The notes below the pieces were generated by a model. The model searched no databases. It was not told the DNA's origin and was given only the letters and a program-made list of their open reading frames with translations. From the NCBI GenBank assembly GCA_044426075.1, contig JAWXUT010000085.1, positions 1 to 7,680 on the forward strand: DNA of 7,680 nucleotides. The letters run 5' to 3'. Positions 1 to 5,195 of the stretch are shown in pieces. A program made the translations under genes and the position numbers. This DNA comes from JAWXUT01 sp044426075 (GTDB lineage: Bacteria; Bacillota; Clostridia; Christensenellales; DTU072). The stretch's first letter is position 1. The number at the start of each line of letters is the position of its first letter.

Positions 1-807
1 CTTATGTTGGGTGCGGTTGGGTCTGCATATGCGCTGATATTTAGTAATATTGTGGCGTTTTTACTAACGTTTGTGGCAATTATAATTGAATTTTGCAAAA
101 AACATATTGTGCCAACAATAAATTATTCTTTGTTAAAGCGGATACTTGCGCTAGCCCTTCCCATTGCGATTTTAAATGTTGTTGCGACGATATCCTTTAT
201 GTCGCTTACTAGATTTGCCACAATTTTTGCTGGTGGTTCGGTTGCTATTTTAAGCGCTCACTTGTTGGCAATAAGATACAATAGTATGGTTGTGTTGCCA
301 AGCAGATCGCTTGCAAGCGGGGTTACTGCGGTTACTGCAAGAAACCTTGGTGATAGGGATAGATTGCAAGATATTGCTAAATATGGATTGATATATGGTG
401 TTGTGTTTGGTGGGATAATGGCTGTAGTTACATTGCTGTTTTCAAAGCAATTAATTGCGATATTTGGCGGACACGAAGTTGATAGTTTGATTGGCGCAAC
501 TTATTTAAAAATCCTCTCAATTGACTGCCTAGTTGTGCCAATTGTAGTGGTGTTATTTGCTCTAGTTGATGGCGCTCATCATACAACTTCAACTATGATT
601 ATAAGCCTTTTGAGTTCAATTTCGCGCCCAATAACTGCATATGTTGCAGGTGCTGTTTTGGGGCTAAATATATATGGAGTTGCAATTGCTGTACCAACTG
701 CATCGCTAATAAGCCTTGCTATAATTGTACCAATATTGTTATTTATTAAGATAAAAGATAGTAAAAAAAAGATTGCAGAAAACAGTGTTTCAGCAATCCA
801 AACATAA
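1..807 (+). CDS. MATE-family efflux transporter, C-terminal part (5' end outside window)
   Basis: This is the C-terminal 268 residues of a multidrug and toxic compound extrusion (MATE) protein, an inner-membrane antiporter family that expels cationic drugs and metabolites using a Na+ or H+ gradient. The reading frame is open from base 1 (a Leu codon precedes the first ATG at 4), so that ATG is internal and the start lies to the left. MATE proteins usually have about 450 residues and 12 helices. What remains fits the last helix of the N-lobe (about 4-30), a short basic linker, and the C-lobe with hydrophobic segments near 49-69, 82-105, 128-148, 168-190, 200-220 and 224-250. The ALALPIAILN entry to the C-lobe and the cytoplasmic loop TARNLGDRDR (112-121), followed by an amphipathic stretch, are typical of the family. 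The tail is basic (KIKDSKKK). The substrate cannot be told from sequence. The family call is firm; specific function is unknown. Confidence 0.88.
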   Translation, partial: LMLGAVGSAYALIFSNIVAFLLTFVAIIIEFCKKHIVPTINYSLLKRILALALPIAILNVVATISFMSLTRFATIFAGGSVAILSAHLLAIRYNSMVVLPSRSLASGVTAVTARNLGDRDRLQDIAKYGLIYGVVFGGIMAVVTLLFSKQLIAIFGGHEVDSLIGATYLKILSIDCLVVPIVVVLFALVDGAHHTTSTMIISLLSSISRPITAYVAGAVLGLNIYGVAIAVPTASLISLAIIVPILLFIKIKDSKKKIAENSVSAIQT

Positions 808-831
808 AAAAGAGGGAGCCTAAACTCCCTC
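806..831 (-). terminator. Rho-independent terminator of the YfcC-like gene
   Basis: A perfect 7-bp stem, GAGGGAG (812-818) paired with CTCCCTC (825-831), encloses a 6-nt loop. Read on the minus strand, the stem is followed directly by six T (806-811), and it begins 17 nt after the stop codon of the carrier gene. In the plus direction the hairpin follows the MATE stop codon (805-807), but its downstream flank is only mixed A/T without a clean T run. It should therefore mainly serve the minus strand and at best weakly the MATE gene. Confidence 0.8.
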
Positions 832-848
832 ATATTCAAATATATTGA

Positions 849-2300
849 TTATACATATATTACATTTTGCGCTAGCATTAATATTCCAATTGTGCTTGCA
901 AACATTACAAGAAGCATAGGGATACTCCACTTGAACCACTTAGGATATGTAACCGTTGTCATACCAAGAATTAGTAACAAGCCCGCATTTGTAGGTAGTA
1001 TCATATTGCTTATTCCGTCAGCAAACGTGAATGCCAAAACAGCAACTTGTGCTTCAACTCCAACAATGGTACAAATGTCATATATTATAGGCATAATTAG
1101 TAGGGCTTTTGCCGAACCACTTGGTATAAATATTTCAAATATAAAGATAACCGCGTATATTAAAAGTACTGCTACATTTGCACTTGAACCGCTTATTGAA
1201 TCGATTGCCATATACAATATAGTATCCATAATATCGCCTTCGGTTACAATGTAGCGCACGCCACCAGCAACAAGTATCATAGCAATTGCGGGCATCAACG
1301 AAACCATACCTTCGCCCATCAACTTTAGTAGTCTTTTACCTTTCAAATCGCACAATACGCAAGCACCAACGCCGGCAATAATGTAAATAGCAATTGTAAT
1401 ATACATTACGTAATCGGCTAACGTGTGCCAGAAAATAGCAACTATTGCGATTGTAATTATCAACATCATCCAACCAGCGAACCATTTTAGTGCTTTGTTT
1501 AGTTTTGGATTTGGTTTAAAATCGTCAATTGCAAAGTTAATATTGGCTTTTCTTGCCAAATCTTCCTTATAAACCATTGATTTTGTGGGATGTTTATCTA
1601 TCCATTTTGCATATGGGAAAACAAATGCAAGCAATATAACATAGAATATTCCAAATGCAAGAAGACGCATTTCGATTCCACTAAACAGTTCAATGCCGCC
1701 TAGCGTTTGCGAAACACCAACAGTAAACGGGTTCACAACACCCGCCGCAAAACCTAAGCAGCCCGCAAAAACACTTATTCCTAAACCGACCAGCGCATCC
1801 CAGCCCATTGCATAACACAGCAATATTACTACGGGAACAAGCGGAATCAGCTCTTCAAACATACCAACTGCACTGCCAAGAAACATAAATGCAAATGATA
1901 AAATAGGAATCAAAAAGTACTTTTTCTGTCTATATTTGTGCGCAAGTGACTCAACCATATATCGCAAAATGTGGCTATCATCTAAGGCGTTAAACACCGC
2001 TCCGATAACCAAAAGTAGCGCAATTATTGTGTAAACCGTGCCAGAACCTTCAACCGAAGGCGACAAAATCATAATCGGTGCAAGTAAAAATTGCCACCAA
2101 GCGATGCCGTCTAAATCTTCATTTTCCTCATAAGTTCCTTGAACAATAGAACCAGATTCGTCACGCTGATATTCACCAGTTGGGATAACAAATGTGAGCA
2201 CATATGCACCTATAACTAGTATCAAAACAACAACTATTGCAACAATAATTGATTTTTTGCTCAAACTAATGGTTTTAGATTGATCATTATTATCTATCAT
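849..2300 (-). CDS. YfcC-family (DcuC/C4-dicarboxylate anaerobic carrier superfamily) membrane transporter
   Basis: Complete 483-residue polytopic membrane protein, the normal length for YfcC-type carriers of the DcuC superfamily. A short polar N-terminus (1-16) leads into a first helix at about 17-39, an extracytoplasmic loop (40-67), and then many helices in two pseudo-repeats split by a polar, charged loop at about 231-270. Conserved, partly polar re-entrant-like motifs occur in both halves: GMFEELIP (146-153) and VVNPFTVGVSQ (188-198), then FIPSGSAKA (391-399) and ADGISNMILPTNAG (427-440). These probably line the substrate and ion site. Family members have been annotated as C4-dicarboxylate or basic amino acid (arginine/ornithine) carriers, so substrate cannot be read from family alone. 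It is transcribed divergently from argG across a region with arginine-box-like sites, from which I infer an arginine, ornithine or citrulline-related substrate. The ATG at 2298-2300 is supported by a GAGGAG site 6 nt upstream. Its own terminator lies just downstream. Confidence 0.85.
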   Translation of the reverse strand: MIDNNDQSKTISLSKKSIIVAIVVVLILVIGAYVLTFVIPTGEYQRDESGSIVQGTYEENEDLDGIAWWQFLLAPIMILSPSVEGSGTVYTIIALLLVIGAVFNALDDSHILRYMVESLAHKYRQKKYFLIPILSFAFMFLGSAVGMFEELIPLVPVVILLCYAMGWDALVGLGISVFAGCLGFAAGVVNPFTVGVSQTLGGIELFSGIEMRLLAFGIFYVILLAFVFPYAKWIDKHPTKSMVYKEDLARKANINFAIDDFKPNPKLNKALKWFAGWMMLIITIAIVAIFWHTLADYVMYITIAIYIIAGVGACVLCDLKGKRLLKLMGEGMVSLMPAIAMILVAGGVRYIVTEGDIMDTILYMAIDSISGSSANVAVLLIYAVIFIFEIFIPSGSAKALLIMPIIYDICTIVGVEAQVAVLAFTFADGISNMILPTNAGLLLILGMTTVTYPKWFKWSIPMLLVMFASTIGILMLAQNVIYV

Positions 2301-2306
2301 ACTACA

Positions 2307-2314
2307 CTCCTCTC
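2307..2314 (-). promoter_or_regulatory. Ribosome binding site of the YfcC-like gene
   Basis: Read on the minus strand the bases are GAGAGGAG, a near-perfect Shine-Dalgarno match, 6 nt before the ATG at 2298-2300. It fixes the start codon of the carrier. Confidence 0.8.
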
Positions 2315-2332
2315 ATATGCAAATATGTGAAT

Positions 2333-2361
2333 ATTATACTACTTTATTGACAGAAAAGCAA
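2333..2361 (-). promoter_or_regulatory. Putative sigma-A-type promoter of the YfcC-like gene
   Basis: On the minus strand there is a perfect -10 TATAAT (2338 to 2333) and a weak -35 TTGCTT (2361 to 2356) separated by 17 bp. Transcription would begin near 2326, giving a leader of about 25 nt that contains the ribosome binding site. The best arginine-box-like site (2365-2382) starts 3 bp upstream of this -35, so a bound ArgR-type protein could touch or block RNA polymerase. The weak -35 makes this less certain than the argG promoter. Confidence 0.5.
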
Positions 2362-2364
2362 GCA

Positions 2365-2402
2365 ATTGAATAAAAATACATAATGGTGAATAAAATGTAA
2401 AA
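2365..2402 (+). promoter_or_regulatory. Putative tandem arginine boxes (ArgR/AhrC operator)
   Basis: Two 18-bp sites lie 2 bp apart on the same face. The first (2365-2382, core TGAATAAAAATACA) matches 9 of the 10 fixed bases of the arginine-box consensus TGAAT-4(A/T)-ATTCA. The second (2385-2402) has a perfect left half TGAAT and A/T spacer but a poor right half. Paired 18-bp boxes 2-3 bp apart are the known layout for hexameric ArgR/AhrC, which represses arginine biosynthesis when arginine is present. The pair sits between the divergent carrier and argG promoters, next to the carrier -35 and about 47 bp upstream of the argG -35. No argR/ahrC gene is in this window. Binding is inferred. Confidence 0.55.
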
Positions 2403-2415
2403 AATATTAATAATT

Positions 2416-2433
2416 TATGAATAATTTTAAAAT
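2416..2433 (+). promoter_or_regulatory. Possible third arginine box, half-site match
   Basis: TGAAT at 2418-2422 followed by AATT matches the left half and spacer of the arginine-box consensus; the right half is degenerate (2 of 5 bases). It ends about 15 bp upstream of the argG -35 and is offset 31 bp from the previous box, three helical turns. Alone it would be unconvincing in AT-rich DNA; its closeness to the better pair and to argG is the reason to list it. Confidence 0.3.
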
Positions 2434-2448
2434 GTTATATCATAATGC

Positions 2449-2476
2449 TTGACTTATAATATGGATGATGTATAAT
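2449..2476 (+). promoter_or_regulatory. Sigma-A-type promoter of argGH
   Basis: -35 TTGACT (2449-2454, 5 of 6 consensus) and a perfect -10 TATAAT (2471-2476) are separated by 16 bp. Transcription should start near 2483, leaving a leader of only about 25 nt, too short for a T-box or other riboswitch. Control is therefore more likely by a repressor bound upstream or over the promoter than by attenuation. Confidence 0.7.
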
Positions 2477-2493
2477 TAATATACAATATACAC

Positions 2494-2500
2494 AAAGAGG
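2494..2500 (+). promoter_or_regulatory. Ribosome binding site of argG
   Basis: AAAGAGG lies 8 nt before the ATG at 2509-2511 and supports that codon as the argG start. Confidence 0.75.
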
Positions 2501-2508
2501 TAATAACT

Positions 2509-3744
2509 ATGCAAAATAAAACATACAAAAAGATCGTGCTAGCATACAGTGGCGGATTAGATACATCAATAATAATTCCTTGGTTGAAAGAAAACTACAA
2601 CAATCCAGAAATTATAGCGGTATCAGCAGACGTTGGACAAGGCACAGAGCTTGACGGGCTAGAAGAAAAAGCTTTAGCAACAGGCGCAAGCAAGTTATAT
2701 ATAGAAGATTTAAAAGAAGAGTTTGTTAAAGACTTTATTTTCCCAACAATTAAAGCGGGAGCAATATATGAGGGAGAGTATTTGCTAGGAACAGCATTTG
2801 CGCGTCCACTAATTGCAAAAAGGCTAGTAGAAATTGCAAAAGCAGAAGGCGCAGACGCAATTTGTCACGGATGTACAGGTAAAGGAAACGATCAAGTGCG
2901 TTTTGAATTAAGCATAAAGGCATTTGCACCAGAACTTGCAATAATTGCACCTTGGAGAACTTGGTCAATTAAGAGCCGTGATGAAGAAATTGATTATGCA
3001 GAAGCACACAATATTCCACTAAAAATCAGCCGTGAAACAAATTACAGCAAGGATAAAAACCTATGGCATTTATCACACGAAGGTATGGATTTAGAATTTC
3101 CATCAAATGAGCCACAATACAACAAACCAGGCTTTTTGGAGATGAGTGTGTCACCTGAGCAAGCACCAGACAAAGCAACCTACATTACACTAGGTTTTGA
3201 AAAAGGTATTTGCACAAAATTAAATGGTGAAGAAATTGGTGCAGTAGAGTTAATTACAGCACTAAATAAAGTAGGCGGAGCAAACGGTGTTGGCCTTATT
3301 GATATGGTAGAAAACCGTCTTGTTGGAATGAAGAGCCGTGGCGTATATGAAACACCAGGCGGCACAATTCTATTTAAAGCACATAAATGGTTAGAACAAC
3401 TTTGTCTAGATCGTGAAACACAACACTACAAAGATGTTATTGCACAAAAGTATTCAGAAGTTGTATATTTTGGACAATGGTTTACACCTTTGCGTGAAGC
3501 ACTTGATGCGTTTGTAGACAAAACTCAAGAGACAATGACAGGCGAAATTAAGTTAAAACTTTATAAAGGAAATATTGTTCCAGCTGGAATGACATCAAAA
3601 TATTCACTATATAATGAAGAATTTGCAACATTTGATGCAGATGAGTCATATGACCAAAACGATGCTCTAGGCTTCATCAATCTATTTGGGCTACCAATTA
3701 CAGCTCGTTCATTGATGCTAAAGTCAATTGAGGAGAAAAAATAA
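2509..3744 (+). CDS. argG: Argininosuccinate synthase
   Basis: Cytoplasmic enzyme that joins citrulline and aspartate with ATP (giving AMP and PPi) to form argininosuccinate, the seventh step of arginine synthesis from glutamate. The 411-residue length is normal for the bacterial type. The N-terminal PP-loop of the ATP pyrophosphatase fold, AYSGGLDTS, is at 12-20. The substrate-binding signature with the [13 protein letters not shown] core lies at 119-133 (with CH before it), and the conserved [16 protein letters not shown] block at 179-196. The C-terminal half is the oligomerisation and catalytic domain. No key motif is missing. It is the first gene of an operon with argH, which begins 2 bp after its stop. 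Codon choice is strongly biased: by hand count 9 of 11 Arg codons are CGT, 20 of 23 Thr are ACA and 27 of 35 Ala are GCA, unlike argH, which may reflect high expression. Identification is very secure. Confidence 0.98.
   Translation: MQNKTYKKIVLAYSGGLDTSIIIPWLKENYNNPEIIAVSADVGQGTELDGLEEKALATGASKLYIEDLKEEFVKDFIFPTIKAGAIYEGEYLLGTAFARPLIAKRLVEIAKAEGADAICHGCTGKGNDQVRFELSIKAFAPELAIIAPWRTWSIKSRDEEIDYAEAHNIPLKISRETNYSKDKNLWHLSHEGMDLEFPSNEPQYNKPGFLEMSVSPEQAPDKATYITLGFEKGICTKLNGEEIGAVELITALNKVGGANGVGLIDMVENRLVGMKSRGVYETPGGTILFKAHKWLEQLCLDRETQHYKDVIAQKYSEVVYFGQWFTPLREALDAFVDKTQETMTGEIKLKLYKGNIVPAGMTSKYSLYNEEFATFDADESYDQNDALGFINLFGLPITARSLMLKSIEEKK
3730..3735 (+). promoter_or_regulatory. Ribosome binding site of argH inside the end of argG
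   Basis: GAGGAG overlaps the last codons of argG and stands 11 nt before the argH ATG at 3747. The spacing is a little long but acceptable. With a 2-bp intergenic gap, it points to translational coupling in one transcript. Confidence 0.65.
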
Positions 3745-3746
3745 TA

Positions 3747-5126
3747 ATGGCAAAATTGTGGGCGGGCAGAACAAGCGGCAGTCTTGATAGTTTAGTTAAT
3801 GACTTTAACGCATCAATTACTGTTGATAGCAAAATGTTCCGCGAAGATATAGAAGGCAGTATTGCTCACGTTACAATGTTGGGCAACTGCGGTATATTAA
3901 AAAGCGAAGATAGTGTAGCTATAGCTACAGAACTTGCGCAAATTCTTGCAGATATTGATGCGGGAAAACTTGATATTGATTTGAGTTGTGAAGATATACA
4001 TAGCTTTGTTGAAATGGAGTTGACCGCGCGAATTGGCGAGCTCGGCAAGATGCTACACACAGCGCGTAGCAGAAATGACCAAGTTGCAGTTGATTTAAGG
4101 TTGTATGTAAAAAAAGAAATTACAACAATAAAGCAATATTTGTTGGAGCTAATAAACGTATTAGTTGCAAAAGCTACAGAGAATATCGATGTAATAATGC
4201 CAGGATACACCCATTTGCAACGCGCGCAACCTATTACATTTGCGCATCACCTTTTGGCATATGCAAATATGTTTATCCGTGACATTGGCAGAATGACAGA
4301 TTGCTATAACAGAATGAATTATTCTCCACTTGGCAGTGCGGCTTTAGCTGGAACTGGATATCCAATTGACAGAGCAATGAGTGCTTCATTATTAGGATTT
4401 GACGGATACACTCTCAACAGCCTTGACGGTGTTTCAGATAGGGATTATTGCTTAGAACTACAAAGCGGAATTGCAACAATAATGATGCATTTATCTCGTT
4501 TTTCAGAAGAAATTATACTTTGGAGCTCTTGGGAATATAAATTTATAGAGTTGGATAATGGCTATTCAACTGGCAGTAGCATTATGCCTCAAAAGAAGAA
4601 TCCAGATATGGCAGAACTTATTAGGGGTAAAACCGGCAGAACTTATGGCAATTTAATGAGCACATTAACAATGCTAAAGGGGTTGCCACTTGCTTACAAT
4701 AAAGATATGCAAGAGGATAAAGAAGCTATATTTGATAGCATTGAAACTGTAAAGGTTTGTTTGCAAATAATGGCACCAATGGTAGCTACAGCTACAGTTA
4801 ATGCCGATAAAATGTTATCAGCTTGCGAGCAAGGATTTATAAATGCAACAGATTGTGCTGATTATTTAGTTGGCAAGGGCATTCCTTTCCGCACAGCTTA
4901 TGGCATAGTTGGCAAGCTAGTTGATAGTGCAATAAACAAGCACAGCACGCTAGACAAGTTAAGTTTTGCAGATTATGTGGAAGCGAGTGACAAGTTTGAA
5001 GAGGATATCTTTGACTATATAAAAATGGAAGCTTGCCTAAACAGAAGAACTTCAGCTGGGGCACCAGCTAAGGTTGCAGTTGAAGCACAGTTGGGTGTCA
5101 TAAAAGAAAGATTATTGACAATCTAA
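3747..5126 (+). CDS. argH: Argininosuccinate lyase
   Basis: Cytoplasmic homotetrameric enzyme of the fumarase/aspartase superfamily that splits argininosuccinate into arginine and fumarate, the last step of arginine synthesis. Its 459 residues match the usual 455-470. Three superfamily blocks that build the shared active site are intact: HTARSRNDQ at 104-112, PGYTHLQRAQP at 152-162 with the catalytic-site histidine at 156, and the flexible signature loop GSSIMPQKKNP at 276-286 carrying the catalytic serine. The N-terminal LWAGRTSG start is typical of ArgH. The protein ends without the N-acetyltransferase extension seen in some fused ArgHA proteins. It is co-transcribed with argG, whose product is its substrate, and is followed by a strong terminator. 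Arg codons are mainly AGA (9 of 19), in contrast with argG. Identification is very secure. Confidence 0.98.
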   Translation: MAKLWAGRTSGSLDSLVNDFNASITVDSKMFREDIEGSIAHVTMLGNCGILKSEDSVAIATELAQILADIDAGKLDIDLSCEDIHSFVEMELTARIGELGKMLHTARSRNDQVAVDLRLYVKKEITTIKQYLLELINVLVAKATENIDVIMPGYTHLQRAQPITFAHHLLAYANMFIRDIGRMTDCYNRMNYSPLGSAALAGTGYPIDRAMSASLLGFDGYTLNSLDGVSDRDYCLELQSGIATIMMHLSRFSEEIILWSSWEYKFIELDNGYSTGSSIMPQKKNPDMAELIRGKTGRTYGNLMSTLTMLKGLPLAYNKDMQEDKEAIFDSIETVKVCLQIMAPMVATATVNADKMLSACEQGFINATDCADYLVGKGIPFRTAYGIVGKLVDSAINKHSTLDKLSFADYVEASDKFEEDIFDYIKMEACLNRRTSAGAPAKVAVEAQLGVIKERLLTI

Positions 5127-5144
5127 ATTGATTATAAATTAAAT

Positions 5145-5185
5145 AAAAGGGCTATAAAGATTGCTGTCTTTATAGCCCTTTTTTT
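5145..5185 (+). terminator. Strong Rho-independent terminator between argH and dnaE, probably bidirectional
   Basis: A perfect 16-bp stem pairs 5145-5160 with 5167-5182 around a 6-nt loop TTGCTG; the right arm ends in a run of seven T (5179-5185). It begins 19 bp after the argH stop. On the minus strand the stem lies 11-51 nt after the dnaE stop codon (5196-5198) and the mirror-image arm ends in TTTT, then ATTT, so the same hairpin can stop dnaE transcription. This fits the convergent gene pair. Confidence 0.92.
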
Positions 5186-5195
5186 AGTATAAATA

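Noticed and set aside
579..839. Antisense 86-codon frame over the MATE gene end
   Set aside because: It overlaps the conserved C-lobe of the transporter and runs through the terminator hairpin, so a real gene is unlikely.
892..1254. Open frame of 120 codons on the plus strand
   Set aside because: It lies antisense inside the complete, well-motifed carrier gene, has no ribosome binding site of note and no recognisable protein features; it is a shadow frame.
2477..2508. Possible T-box or other leader riboswitch before argG
   Set aside because: The predicted leader is only about 25 nt and contains no hairpin or specifier loop.
2750..2968. Short antisense frame within argG (with others at 3180-3365 and 4837-5064 within argG/argH)
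   Set aside because: These low-complexity frames mirror the codon bias of argG and argH and have no start signals.
3914..3929. Perfect 16-bp palindrome TGTAGCTATAGCTACA in argH, with a similar near-palindrome at 4782-4795
   Set aside because: Both fall in coding sequence for alternating Val/Ala/Ile/Thr residues and are explained by GTA/GCT/ACA codon runs; there is no promoter or array context to suggest an operator or attachment site.
3866..4210. Open frame of 114 codons antisense to argH
   Set aside because: It is wholly inside argH, whose conserved motifs explain the sequence; the antisense product shows no family pattern.
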